Below, one piece after another: positions 22,168-31,704 of a DNA stretch of 64,000 nt. The stretch's first letter is position 1. Each line of letters begins with the position of its first letter. The stretch is taken from assembly GCA_963825845.1 (NCBI GenBank), contig CAWGVL010000048.1, positions 186,001 to 250,000 on the forward strand. The letters run 5' to 3'. The notes under the pieces were generated by a model. That model did not search any database, was not told where the DNA came from, and saw only the letters and a list, made by a program, of their open reading frames with translations. The position numbers and the translations under genes were made by a program. The DNA comes from DASQDN01 sp963825845 (GTDB lineage Bacteria > Acidobacteriota > Terriglobia > Bryobacterales > Bryobacteraceae).

Positions 22168-23594
22168 CTAGAACAAATTCCAGAGGAACTGATTGTAGAC
22201 TTCGTGGTGATACTGTACTTCCGGGGCTTTGACGAATGTCCCAAGCAGCCGCGGGCAGCGATCGGCCGACGCCTGCTTCAGGTCGGCATAGCGCGTCTTC
22301 ACATCGCAGCCGAACAGCTTCGTAATATGGAGCCTTACGGAAGTTCTCGAGCGCGTCGTAGATGTTGTCCGGCAGGTAGCGCTCAGCGTCCGCAGGTGTC
22401 CAGATCTGCGATATCTCCTTCGATGCCCGTCCTGAACACCGAGTACAGAACCATGTACGGATTCGCGTCGGGCGCGACCGAACGAACCTCCACGCGCGAG
22501 CTGCGTTCGTTTCCGATCGGAATACGAACCATCGAGCCACGATCCGTAGCAGAAGCCTTGATCTGATTCGGCGCTTCGAAGTGCGGGTCCAGACGCCGAT
22601 ACGAGTTCACGCTCGGATTAAGCAGCAGGCAGATGTCATTGCCGTGCGTCAGCACGCGATCGATGAACTTCCAGGCTTCGGAACTCATCTTCTCCTCGCC
22701 GTCCGGATCCCAGAAGATGTTCTTACCGTTCTTCGTGATCGATACGTTGGTGTGCATTCCGCTGCCGTTCACACCGACCACAGGTTTCGGCAGGAAACTC
22801 GCAGTCAGTCCCATGCGGGTGGCAATCTGACGGCAGATCAGCTTGTAAAGCTGAATCTGGTCCGCCGCTGTCACTACGTCCGCGTAGCTATAGTTGATCT
22901 CGAACTGCGAAGGAGCGACTTCCGGGTGATCCTTTTCATTCTCAAAGCCCATCGCGCGCTGCACTTCCGCGGCAGCGTCGATAAATTCACGCAGCGGGTC
23001 GCCAGGAAGAGAGTGGTAGTAACCGCCGGTATTCACATACTCGAAATTGGCCGTCTCGTGAAAACAGCGCTCCGCGTCCGAACCCTTGAACAGGAAGCCC
23101 TCGATTTCGTTAGCAGCGTTGAGCGTGTAGCCCTTCGACTTGTGCAGTTGATCGGCGTAGTCCTTTAAGACGCCGCGAATGTCGGCGGAATATGGAGAGC
23201 CATCTTTGTCGATGACCTCACCGAAAACTAGCGCCTTGCCCGCGCCGAAGATATCCGCCAGCGCCATGTAGAATGCGCTCCAGTCGATGCCCAGCCGGAG
23301 GTCACTCTCGCGCTGAGCCGTAAATCCGCGGATCGAGGATCCATCAAAGGTCAGGTTGTCCCAGCTCTTTATGAGGAACTTCTTGTCGTAATCGAGCATG
23401 TGCAGTCGGCCTTCAAGGTCGCTGAACAAAAGCGTGACAGCCTTCACCCGCTTCTCATCGGTGAGAAATTTCAGACGCTCTTCCTGAATTTTGTCCGCAG
23501 GAACACGATTTTTACGCTGCTCCTTGGCTTTCAGATTCAGTTCTTCCAACTCCGCGTAGGGAAGGCTCAGACGATCCTGTAGTTGCGTAAACAT
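22168..23594 (-). CDS. glnA: Glutamine synthetase, C-terminus frameshifted
   Basis: About 475 aa after repair. It joins ammonia to glutamate using ATP. Family motifs are in order: FDGSSIRGF (beta-grasp latch), EIEGFLF (metal-binding glutamate), NGSGMHTN (ATP and glutamate site), NPSVNSYRRL and RVEVRSVAPDANPY. The first 390 codons are clean. Shifts near 22400 and 22325 then break the end, which continues as YLPDNIYDALENF and finally KLFGCDVKTRYADLKQA, with stop TAG at 22168-22170. The length and the lack of an NLYDL-type adenylylation loop in readable sequence mean that I cannot assign the exact GS subtype. It is monocistronic, with a strong terminator. A CCGGTAACCGG palindrome lies in its upstream gap (23740-23750). 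Confidence 0.92.
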
Positions 23595-23853
23595 TCCTCT
23601 CCTTGGGCTTATGTTTTGCCAAGATCCAAGCCGGACGAAAGTACACTTGTCAGGCGGAGGGTCGGCTGCGGCCCGGCTCCGGCAAACAAAGCCTATTCCG
23701 GTGTGGCTCGTTGATTCTCTTCAATTATGAAGGACGGAACCGGTAACCGGAAGTAGTTTCAACCACTTTCCCCATCGAACATTTTTATAGGGCTCATTCT
23801 CAACAGTGAGTCTTCCATTGCGGGGTCAGCTGGACCGCGCTAGCCTTTTACGT
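23595..23853. promoter_or_regulatory. Divergent promoter region of glnA and the DinB gene
   Basis: A 259-base gap between two divergent genes. The visible feature is an 11-base palindrome CCGGTAACCGG at 23740-23750, which could be an operator for nitrogen control. I see no clear sigma-54 site and no confident sigma-70 pair. Confidence 0.3.
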
Positions 23854-24362
23854 ATGACACCCGAGCAAGCCAGCACCATCGCAGGATTCCTGCTCCCTCA
23901 GCTTGAACAAGAGATTCAGACGACCGCACGCGTCATTGCCGCCGTCCGGACGACAAGAAGGATTATTGTCCCGCCCCCAAGTGCATGACAGCAGGTACCT
24001 TAGCCGAGCACCTTCTCGGAGCCGACATGTGGTTTCTTGAAAGCGTCCTCAACGGCAATTTCGGAGCGCACCCGGAACCAAAGAAGCTCTCCTCAGCCGA
24101 ACTCGCGGCCGAATACGCGCGGCGAGGCGCCGAACTGATCGGCAAACTCAAGCAATTGTCGGGAGAACAACTCGCCAAAGACGTCAAGTTCCACACGATG
24201 ACTCTTCCCAACGTGACCTACTTGGAATTCATGCAGAAGCACTCGGTGCACCATCGCGGGCAGCTCTCAGCATATCTGCGCCCCATGGGAGCGAAGGTGC
24301 CGAGTATTTACGGCGGCAGCGCCGACGAGCCCTTTGCAGATGCTGCAACCGAAAGCAAGTAG
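23854..24362 (+). CDS. DinB family protein, one frameshift
   Basis: About 170 aa after repair. DinB/YfiT-type proteins are four-helix bundles with a three-histidine metal site; many act as thiol-dependent S-transferases. The pieces fit: MTPEQASTIAGFLLPQLEQE, then after a lost base near 23950 (a CCC to CC shortening) KCMTAGTLAEHLLGADMWF, and the C-terminal HHRGQLSAYLRPMG. Histidines in AEHL, KHS and VHHRGQ are candidate metal ligands. The ATG at 23854 fits the family N-terminus. It is followed by a structured region and a plus-strand terminator. The substrate is unknown. Confidence 0.8.
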
Positions 24363-24552
24363 CGCGTCGGCGCAACATTGGGCAAAACGGGGGTGAAAAG
24401 GCGAAGATTCCGGGAACCGAGCGCGGCCGTTACTCATCTTACAAGGTAGGAACGCCCAAAGGGATAGGTTGGGCAAAGCCAGACGGGATTCCCCCTCCAG
24501 TCTGGCCGTTCCGGGTATTGGCCGCAAATGCACTCCTTGTGAAGATCGGCCG
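24363..24552 (+). ncRNA. Structured transcribed region, possible small RNA or long 3' UTR
   Basis: Between the DinB stop and a plus-strand terminator lie 190 bases with no gene. They include a strong hairpin with arms GCCAGAC (24478-24484) and GTCTGGC (24500-24506) and an inner GGG/CCC pairing, preceded by two GGGCAAA runs (about 24378 and 24470). I could not match it to a known riboswitch, 6S, SRP or tmRNA pattern. It may be an independent small RNA ending at the terminator or simply the 3' UTR. Confidence 0.3.
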
Positions 24553-24600
24553 CCGGTGAGTTGCGTGTCCTCCGAGCGACTCACCGGTATTTTTGTTTTT
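24553..24600 (+). terminator. Rho-independent terminator
   Basis: The stem CCGGTGAGT (24553-24561) pairs with ACTCACCGG (24579-24587), with a 17-base loop, and is followed by TATTTTTGTTTTT. The U tract is on the plus strand, so it ends transcripts from the DinB gene or from the structured region before it. Confidence 0.8.
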
Positions 24601-24659
24601 GTACGATCACGGACGGTAGACGCCTGTCGGTGATTTCTTTATCGGAAAACTTCAGCCTT

Positions 24660-24932
24660 TCAGCCCCGTCGCCGAATCCTCTCCCCGCCCCCGATAAATC
24701 CAAGATCTATAATCACGGCCAGAAACATCACCACGAGATAGAAGGCATCCATCGGCTGCCCGGACTTCGTCAGGTAGGTATAGGCGACCAGCGTCAGCGG
24801 CATGAAGATGAAGCCGAGAAATGGAACCAGAACCGTATCGTAGACTCCGCGAAAGAAGTCGGTCATCAAGTACAGCAGCAATATAGCGATCCGGGGGAAC
24901 GCAACGACAAGGATCGCCAGTAAGCAAGGCAT
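24660..24932 (-). CDS. Small membrane protein of unknown function
   Basis: 90 aa with three hydrophobic helices (about residues 2-22, 31-52 and 62-80) and a short charged tail ending GGGERIRRRG. I do not recognise the family. It begins three bases after the stop of the MauE/thioredoxin gene on the same strand and is surely in its operon. It is read cleanly, and its hydrophobic pattern is too regular for a chance frame. It may assist the upstream redox protein, but nothing in the sequence shows how. Confidence 0.65.
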   Translation of the reverse strand: MPCLLAILVVAFPRIAILLLYLMTDFFRGVYDTVLVPFLGFIFMPLTLVAYTYLTKSGQPMDAFYLVVMFLAVIIDLGFIGGGERIRRRG

Positions 24933-24935
24933 AGC

Positions 24936-25859
24936 TTAGTGGATGAAGCCGATCTTCCTGAGTCCTGACGCGGGATCGTTGCCTTCAAACTGCGGGAACG
25001 ACTCCTTCTGCCGACCGTTCTCGATAGCTACCCCATAAGGGGCATCGCCGAACGGGAACGTCTTTTTGAGCATCCCGAGATCGTTCGATATCTGCGCCTT
25101 CAGCCCCGTATCTTTCAGAAAGCCCGGTGCAAATTGGGGCATCGCGGTCGGAATACCGACTACCTTTGTCTCCCCCCAATCGAAGGTCGACATCGTCTTG
25201 GCAGCCTGGTAGCAATGCGAGCACTCAGGATCGAAGAAGTACAGGAAGTGCTTCCCGTGTTGCAAGGAGTAAGGCTTGCCATCGACGGTGATGGTATCCG
25301 GAGCTTTGGCGCCGGTCTGCCGCGCGTAAGTGACGCCGAAGGAGACCATCGCGAACACACTCACCGCGCCGAGGATGATCGCTGCCGTGCGCTTCCCTTC
25401 CGAGGGCCGGGCCCAGACGCCCGCGCCTATTGCGAGGAGAAGCATAATGCCGTCACCCACAAAGAAGCCTGGGCCAACCGCTCTCTTCAACCACGGAAAG
25501 CAACTGCATTCTTCGCCGCGCAGCACGTCGTAGTAGTAGCCGATGTAGATCATGAACGCGATCAGCATCAGGCCCGTCAGCCATGCTCCCCAGCGGCGAA
25601 ACCGCGGCACAAGCAGCAGGACAGCGGCGAAGGTTTCGGCGATTCCGAAGCTGATCGCGGTAGTTAAGCCGAGGCTGGCAGGAATCTTCGCCTGCACCAT
25701 GCGAGCCGCTGCATCGAACGGTTCGGTGATTTTCCAGACGCCCGCAACCAGGAACAAAGCGGCGAGCAAAACAGCCGAAGACACACTCAGCACACTCTTC
25801 CACGCTGGAAGTTCTAGAGCACCGGCGGGAGCAGTCGCCTGTGCAATACTGTCATCCAT
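24936..25859 (-). CDS. MauE/DoxX-like membrane protein fused to a thioredoxin-like domain
   Basis: 307 aa from ATG 25859. The first 175 residues form a four-to-five helix MauE/DoxX-type membrane domain with a cysteine pair in a loop (GEECSCFPW). The last 120 residues are a thioredoxin-like domain with active site CSHC (DPECSHCYQAAK). Together this suggests a membrane thiol-disulphide exchange protein: the loop cysteines could shuttle electrons to the CXXC domain, as in VKOR or DsbB/DsbD-type systems. The domain identities are seen; the direction of electron flow is inference. The ATG at 25868 is an alternative start. The start overlaps that of the divergent amidohydrolase, and a TAAAAT box lies seven bases before ATG 25859, so it may be leaderless. 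Confidence 0.8.
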   Translation of the reverse strand: MDDSIAQATAPAGALELPAWKSVLSVSSAVLLAALFLVAGVWKITEPFDAAARMVQAKIPASLGLTTAISFGIAETFAAVLLLVPRFRRWGAWLTGLMLIAFMIYIGYYYDVLRGEECSCFPWLKRAVGPGFFVGDGIMLLLAIGAGVWARPSEGKRTAAIILGAVSVFAMVSFGVTYARQTGAKAPDTITVDGKPYSLQHGKHFLYFFDPECSHCYQAAKTMSTFDWGETKVVGIPTAMPQFAPGFLKDTGLKAQISNDLGMLKKTFPFGDAPYGVAIENGRQKESFPQFEGNDPASGLRKIGFIH

Positions 25860-25885
25860 GCCTACCATTTTAGCCCTGTTTTTGC
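25835..25885. promoter_or_regulatory. Overlapping divergent start region, possibly leaderless on both sides
   Basis: The ATG of the amidohydrolase (25858-25860, plus) and that of the MauE-like gene (25857-25859, minus) overlap by two bases. No ribosome binding site precedes either. On the minus strand, TAAAAT ends seven bases before the ATG; on the plus strand, TACTGT lies five bases before it. Both fit a TANNNT box at leaderless spacing. Elements are seen; promoter activity is inferred. Confidence 0.45.
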
Positions 25886-27513
25886 ACGGGGCGCGGTGGG
25901 TTCCCGTTCTCATCCTCCTGTCCTGTCAGAGTTTGCGCGCACAGCCTCCCGATGTCCTTTTCGAGAACGCTCGAATCTACACGGTTAATCCCTCACAACC
26001 GGCTGTGAAAGCCATCGCTGTACATGCCGGGCGCATCACCTTTGTAGGTGACGACACATCGAAGCTCAATCCGAAGCGCCGCATCGACCTGAAAGGAGCG
26101 ACTGTCGTCCCCGGCTTCATTGATTCGCATGGGCACATGTCCGGACTCGGCGATCTATTACAGTCGCTGAATCTGCGGGGCGTAAAATCCGTTTCTGCCA
26201 TCGCGAATCTGGTTCGCAAGGCTGCGGCCTCGCGTCCGAAAGGCGAGTGGATTCGCGGCCGGGCATGGGACCAGACCGAGTGGGGCGGGCAGTTCCCCGA
26301 TCGCGAATCGCTCGACAAAGCGGCTCCCGATCATCCGGTGTACCTTTCGCGAGTCGATGGTCACGCTGCATGGGTGAACAGTCGAGCGCTCGAGATGGCG
26401 GACATCAACTCCGCGAGTCCCGATCCGCACGGTGGCCGCATTGTCCGAGACTCTTCGGGCAAACCCACGGGCATCCTGATCGACAAAGCGCAGGGTCTGG
26501 TCGCTTCGAAGATCCCTGCCAGAACGGCGTCGCAAACGGAAGATGCAATCCTTCGCGCTGCCCAGGAATGCCTGCGGGCCGGGCTCACGGGAGTTCAGGA
26601 TGCGGGGATTGGGCCGGCGGAAGACGCGACATACCATCAACTCGCGAGTCAAGGAAGGTTGCCAATCCGGATCTACGCAATGATCGGAGGGGCGGGTCCG
26701 CTGTGGAAACATTACCTCGCGAACGGACCGGAAGTCGGCGAGCGCCTGACCGTACGAAGCATCAAACTCATGGCAGACGGAGCCATGGGTTCCCGAGGCG
26801 CGGCATTCTTCGAGCCATACGCCGATGACCCGAAGAACACCGGCCTGCTGATGCTCACAAAGGGTCGCATCGAGCAGATCGCCCGTGAAGCGGTGCAGCG
26901 CGGATTTCAGGTGAACACGCACGCGATCGGCGATAGGGCCAATCGGACTGTGCTCGATGCATATTCCGCAGTATTACAGGGCAAGAACGATAAGCGATTC
27001 CGAATTGAGCACGCGCAGATTGTCAGGCCCGAGGACGTCAAGCTCTTTGCAGAAAACTCTGTCATTGCTTCAATCCAATCCACCCACGCGACGAGCGACA
27101 TGCGTTGGGCGGTGGATCGACTCGGGCAGGACCGCCTGGCCGGAGCATGGCTCGCGCAAACCTTCCTTAAGGCGGGAGTCGCGATCGCGAACGGCTCGGA
27201 TTTCCCGGTCGAGTTGGCGAACCCGCTGCTCGGATTCTATGCCGCGGTTACCCGGCAGGACCAATCTGGTCATCCGCCGGACGGCTTCCTTCCGAAGGAG
27301 CGGCTTACTCGTGAGCAGGCGCTCCGGAGTTGGACTCTGGGCCCCGCATACGCGGCATTCGAGGAGCGTGATAAAGGCTCGCTCGAGGTTGGGAAATTGG
27401 CTGACTTCGTCGTTTTGTCGCAGGACATCATGACGATCCCGCCTGCCGAGATCCCGAAAACGCAGGTACGGATGACAGTGGTCGGGGGAGCCGTTCTTTA
27501 CGAGGCGCAGTGA
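25858..27513 (+). CDS. Exported amidohydrolase, YtcJ-like (amidohydrolase 3 family)
   Basis: 551 aa. It starts with a signal sequence (WVPVLILLSCQSLRAQ), so it is secreted or a lipoprotein (LLSC could be a lipobox). The metal-dependent hydrolase barrel carries DSHGH (HxH metal ligands), SIKLMADGAMGSRGA with the conserved lysine, HAIGDRAN, HAQIV and GSDFPVE (metal aspartate). These are the usual landmarks of the YtcJ group, which hydrolyses amide or related C-N bonds of small molecules. The substrate cannot be told. It is followed in a one-base overlap (TGATG) by a small membrane-anchored protein, and its start codon overlaps that of the divergent MauE-like gene. Intact. Confidence 0.9.
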   Translation: MPTILALFLHGARWVPVLILLSCQSLRAQPPDVLFENARIYTVNPSQPAVKAIAVHAGRITFVGDDTSKLNPKRRIDLKGATVVPGFIDSHGHMSGLGDLLQSLNLRGVKSVSAIANLVRKAAASRPKGEWIRGRAWDQTEWGGQFPDRESLDKAAPDHPVYLSRVDGHAAWVNSRALEMADINSASPDPHGGRIVRDSSGKPTGILIDKAQGLVASKIPARTASQTEDAILRAAQECLRAGLTGVQDAGIGPAEDATYHQLASQGRLPIRIYAMIGGAGPLWKHYLANGPEVGERLTVRSIKLMADGAMGSRGAAFFEPYADDPKNTGLLMLTKGRIEQIAREAVQRGFQVNTHAIGDRANRTVLDAYSAVLQGKNDKRFRIEHAQIVRPEDVKLFAENSVIASIQSTHATSDMRWAVDRLGQDRLAGAWLAQTFLKAGVAIANGSDFPVELANPLLGFYAAVTRQDQSGHPPDGFLPKERLTREQALRSWTLGPAYAAFEERDKGSLEVGKLADFVVLSQDIMTIPPAEIPKTQVRMTVVGGAVLYEAQ

Positions 27514-28001
27514 TGCTGCTGGCGCTACTATTGCTTCTGACCGAGTCGGTCATCAAGGTCCCGGCATCGCACTGGATTGCGATCGAACTCAAAATCGAAC
27601 AGAATAGCGCCACGGTTCACGCCGACTTCGATGTCCGAAATGGCGCAAAGGTTCAGGCTATGGTGCTCAGCCGCAAAGAGGCGGAGCGGCTAAACCGGGG
27701 ACGTTCCGTTCATCCGTTGTTCTCGTCAGGCTTCACAACGGGCGATCAGTTTCGGGTCCTGGTACCGGACGCCGGTGACTACGTTCTGCTGCTGGACAAC
27801 CGACTGGAACGCTTCCCGGCAGAGGTGGCACTGCGTTTCGAGCTTACTCAGACCAACGATTCGCAAGTGCGCTACGTCCCGGCGACTCGGCGGCATGCCA
27901 CGGTCGCTCTGAGCCTGTTGTTCTTCGGCGCGGTGGTCTGTCTTCTCGGCCGTCAAGTTCTTGCGGACTTGAAGAAGTCCCGGGCCGCATCAACAGTCTG
28001 A
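27513..28001 (+). CDS. Small double-anchored envelope protein, unknown function
   Basis: 162 aa from the ATG in TGATG, overlapping the amidohydrolase stop by one base. It has an N-terminal signal or helix (LLALLLLLTESVIK), a central beta-rich domain of about 100 residues (VHADFDVRNGAKVQAMVLS, DAGDYVLLLDNRLE) and a C-terminal transmembrane helix (about residues 130-147) with a short basic tail. The central part recalls small beta-sandwich domains that sense or bind ligands in the envelope, but I cannot name the family. Its last 49 bases overlap the end of convergent hemL. Coupling to the amidohydrolase suggests a shared role. Confidence 0.7.
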   Translation: MLLALLLLLTESVIKVPASHWIAIELKIEQNSATVHADFDVRNGAKVQAMVLSRKEAERLNRGRSVHPLFSSGFTTGDQFRVLVPDAGDYVLLLDNRLERFPAEVALRFELTQTNDSQVRYVPATRRHATVALSLLFFGAVVCLLGRQVLADLKKSRAASTV

Positions 28002-29225
28002 CGAATCTCCTCGCGTCCGTGGGCGTACGAAACGAACCCAGCTTCGAACTGCGATGGCGCTAAGTAGACTCCTCGCTCCAGCATGTGGTGAAAGAAGCGC
28101 TTGAACTGCTCTGTATCGGATTTTTTCGCGCTGTCCCAATCAGTTACAGGCTGATCCGTAAAGAAAAACGTGAACATAGAGCCAACCCGGTTGACGGTCA
28201 CGCCCTGCGAACTTTTCGGCGCAGAGTTCGGCTGTTCTTTCCTCAATTCTTGTATACACTTGCGGGTGATCCCTCAAGTAACTCAGCATCGCAATGCCTG
28301 CGCTCACAGCCAGCGGGTTGCCCGAAAGGGTTCCTGCCTGATAGATCGGTCCCGACGGAGCGACTTTGCTCATGATGTCGGCTCGGCCGCCGTAGGCTGC
28401 TATAGGCAGTCCGCCTCCGACGACCTTCCCGATGGTCGTCAGATCCGGCTTGATCCCGTACAGCTGCTGCGCCCCGCCAAACGAAAGCCGAAACCCCGTC
28501 ATCACCTCGTCGAAGATGAGCAGCGAGCCGTGACGTTCCGTGACGGCTCGCAAACCTTCAAGGAATCCGGGCCGCGGCGGCACACAGCCCATGTTTCCAA
28601 CCACGGGCTCCAGAATCACGCAAGCGATCCTGTCCCCCTGCTCGCGGAAGGCGGCCTCGACGGCATCCAGATCGTTAAACGGCACTACAATCGTTGTGGC
28701 CGCGAAGCTTTGCGGTACCCCGACCGTGTCGGAAATTGCGAGAGTCGCCATTCCCGAGCCGGCCTTTACGAGCAGCGAATCGACATGCCCGTGATAGCAG
28801 CCCTCGAACTTGAGGGTCAGGTCGCGGCCAGTGAAGCCGCGGGCGACCCGAAGGGCGCTCATGGTCGCCTCGGTGCCGGAATTTACCAAACGGACCAATT
28901 CCATGCTCGGCTTGGCCAGGCGGATTAGCTCGGCCAACTCGATTTCGCGTTCGGTGGGCGCTCCGAAGCTGGTACCAATTTCGAGGACAGCTTGCAGCGC
29001 TTCGATAACTTCCTTCGGACGATGCCCCAGGAGCAGAGGTCCCCAGGAACAGATGTAGTCGATGTAGCTGTTTCCGTCGACATCGATGAGACGCGCTCCC
29101 TCGCCTCGGGCGATGAATCGAGGTGTACCGCCCACGCCTCGGAAGGCGCGAACGGGCGAGTTAACGCCTCCCGGCGTTACTTTCTGGGCACGGGCGAAAA
29201 GTTCTTCTGAGCGCGAATTGTCCAC
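27953..29225 (-). CDS. hemL: Glutamate-1-semialdehyde 2,1-aminomutase, C-terminus frameshifted
   Basis: About 424 aa after repair. It converts glutamate-1-semialdehyde into 5-aminolevulinate, the entry to haem made by the C5 pathway, using PLP. Seen: the N-terminal TPGGVNSPVRAF signature, GTEATMSALRVARG, the metal/PLP region IFDEVMTGFR, and TTIGKVVGGGLP with the PLP-binding lysine. A +1 insertion near 28205 shifts the last 85 codons, which continue with VTVNRVGSMFTFFFT and YLAPSQFEAGFVS. The gene lies 21 bases downstream of the NHL protein on the same strand and overlaps a convergent gene by 49 bases. The many haem proteins nearby (act operon, PSCyt proteins) show high haem demand in this organism. 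Confidence 0.93.
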
Positions 29226-29246
29226 GACAGCTATTATCGCGGCAAC

Positions 29247-31626
29247 TCACTGACAGACAAGAATCGCGTCCTCCGCGACCTTGACACCGTCAACCCATAT
29301 GCGGAGCGCTTGGGAGCCCGAAGGAAGATAGCCGCTCGGGACCTGAAGGGTGATTTTGAGCAGCCCCGCGCGTTCCTGCAGGCGTTCGATTGACAGCACG
29401 GCTGCCGTGATCCCACCCACCTCCGCTGTAATGCCGGGTTCTGCTGACGTCCCTTCTCCAGTCAAATAGACCGTCGACGAATGTCCCTCGCAGCGCCGGG
29501 GTGTCCCGGGTGTTCGAGCTTCCGTTCTCATTTTGGACGTTGCCGACAATCGCCGGCGCCAGCGTGGCGATCTCGACTTCGCTGGCCGCCCATTTCCTCT
29601 TCGAGTCGCTTACGGATACGTCGACGATGCCGGGGTTGACTGACGAGGGTACGATCGCCGTAATGCGCGCCGGGTCGACCGACAGCACTTTCGCCGTTGC
29701 CGAGCCGAAGCGCAGTTCAACGATTTCCGCCGGAAAGGCCTGCTCGTATTCGATGTAGACTAACTGGCCCGGCGCCACGGCTCCGGGCTTCAAGGTGCCG
29801 GCATGGAGAATACGAAACGAACCCAATTTCACCTCGGACGATGCCTCGGTTGTCGGGTTCGTTTTCCGGATTCGGCTATTGCCGGTGTCGGCGATCAGGA
29901 TCGAGCCGTCCGCCTCCGGCCAGACATGCGCCGGAGAATCGAGCATCGCCTGGAGTGCCATTCCCGTTTCCCCCGAGAATCCCCGATCTCCTGACCCGGC
30001 CAGCGGCTCCCATCTTCCGTCTTGCGAGACGCGGATGATCCGATGGCCACCGGTGTCTGAAACCAGTAGCCGACCTTTCGAATCGAACCCAATTCCCTTC
30101 CCTTCGGTCAGCAGGACGCCGGAGATAGTTGACACACGGGCATCGCTCGTCAGTTTCCGCAGTCGAGTGGTTTCGGTGAACCAGATCTCCCCCTCGGGAG
30201 AGACCGCAAGTCCGACCGGGCTTTTGAGTTCCAGGCTGAGTGCGAAGCCATCTTTCTCCGAAGATCCTCCTCCTGCAACTGTCGAAACGAACCCATCCGG
30301 GGTGATTTTTCGGATCACGTTATTTCCGGTATCGGCCACGAACAGATCCCCGCGAGCGTCGAACGCGATTCCGGTCGGCGCGCGAAATGGCTTCGCTCCG
30401 CTTCCGCGCGAGAACACCTGAAGCCGCCCGGCGCGATCAATCATGTGGATCGTACCCGTCTTCGAATCCGAGAAGTACAACAGATTCGAACGATCTAGCG
30501 CGAAATAGCTCGGGTATCCCAGCCCTGCAGCGACGGTCGAGAGCGAACCATCGGTTGAAATCCGCCGGACACGGCCATTTGCAGTGTCCGCAATGTAGAG
30601 GTTTCCCACCGCGTCCCGGATCATCCCTGTCGGATGGTGGAATCGCCACTCCTCGGGCGAGCTTCCGTCTCCGGCAAATCCTCCCGAGCCGTTCCCGGCC
30701 AGGATCTTCATGGCTCCTCCGGCATAAGACCGAACCTGCCGGTAAGCCGCAGTAAGCAGGCGTCCCGATGGATCGATGAAGACTTCGTCCGCCGCTGTCT
30801 CGATTGCGCCGACAGTGCCGGTCGACGTCACGACAGATATGCGGGTGCCGCCGGCGGCATGCACCCGGCCAGCCGCGTCGAGCGCGATCGACGTCACCGC
30901 GCCGAAATCGAGGGCGTTCCCGGCCGAATCGGTGATGGCCGCCATCGAGCCATTCATGATTTTTCGAATGCAATGATTGCCGGAATCTGCAATCAGAAGC
31001 GCACTGTTCGAGTCAATGGCAAGACCTGCCGGCCCCGAGAGTTCCTCACCTGTTCCCGCGATCGCCGACAACATCCCGTCGGATGTGACCCGATAAACCT
31101 TGTTCCCCCCGAAGTCCGAGATGTAGACGGCGCCCGTCCGATCTACGGCCACGTTACGAGGCTGTACCAGTTTCGCCTCGGTCGCCCGTATTGGCATATC
31201 CGCCGGTACGATCTCCCCGCCGCCCGCGAACGTCGAAATCGCTCCGTCCGCCGAGATGACTCGCACCCGGCAATTCCCGAGATCCGCAATGTAGAGTTCG
31301 CCGCTTAACCCGAGCGCGATCCCGTACGGCGTCTGCAGGCGCGATCCGGTGGCGGGCGAACCTTCGCCGCGAAAACCTGCAATCCCGTCTCCGGCGACGG
31401 TGTGGATGATCCCCGATGGTGTAATCCGGCGTATGCGGTGATCCGCTGCATCCGCCACAACGATGCTTCCGTCCCGTTCGACCGCGATCCCTTGTGGCTG
31501 CAACAGCGGAGCGAATACGGCAGCCCTTCCATCGCCGGCGTATTCAGTGCCTGCGAAAGGTTCGATGCGGTAGAGACTCTGCCCGGCGGCAGAACACACG
31601 CAGAGCATGAAAACGGCGAATCGCAC
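29247..31626 (-). CDS. Secreted NHL-repeat protein with Solibacter-type C-terminal domain, one frameshift
   Basis: About 792 aa after repair. The GTG at 31626 has a GAGGAG ribosome binding site seven bases upstream and starts a good signal peptide (VRFAVFMLCVCSAAG), so I prefer it to the upstream start at 31674. Ten or more NHL-type repeats follow, with units such as LYIADLGNCRVRVI, LLIADSGNHCIRKI and LFVADTGNNVIRKITPDG, forming one or two beta-propellers. The last 200 residues (TLKPGAVAPGQLVYIEY, ITAIVPSSVNPG) resemble the TIGR03437 Solibacter C-terminal domain, an Ig-like module. A +1 insertion near 29490 shifts the end, which continues as VYLTGEGTSAEPG to VAEDAILVCQ. NHL propellers bind proteins or sugars; the ligand is unknown. 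It is co-directional with hemL. Confidence 0.85.
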
Positions 31627-31704
31627 GCAGATCTCCTCTTCACATAGGTGGAAATCCGGCAAAAAAATTCTCAAGCCGCATCCGAAGCTGCCGAAGAGGT
31701 CATT

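Noticed and set aside
24363..24550. Cyclic di-GMP or cobalamin riboswitch
   Set aside because: The GGGCAAA and GGGAACC pieces are suggestive, but the order, spacing and other conserved positions do not fit, and the region follows a gene instead of preceding one.
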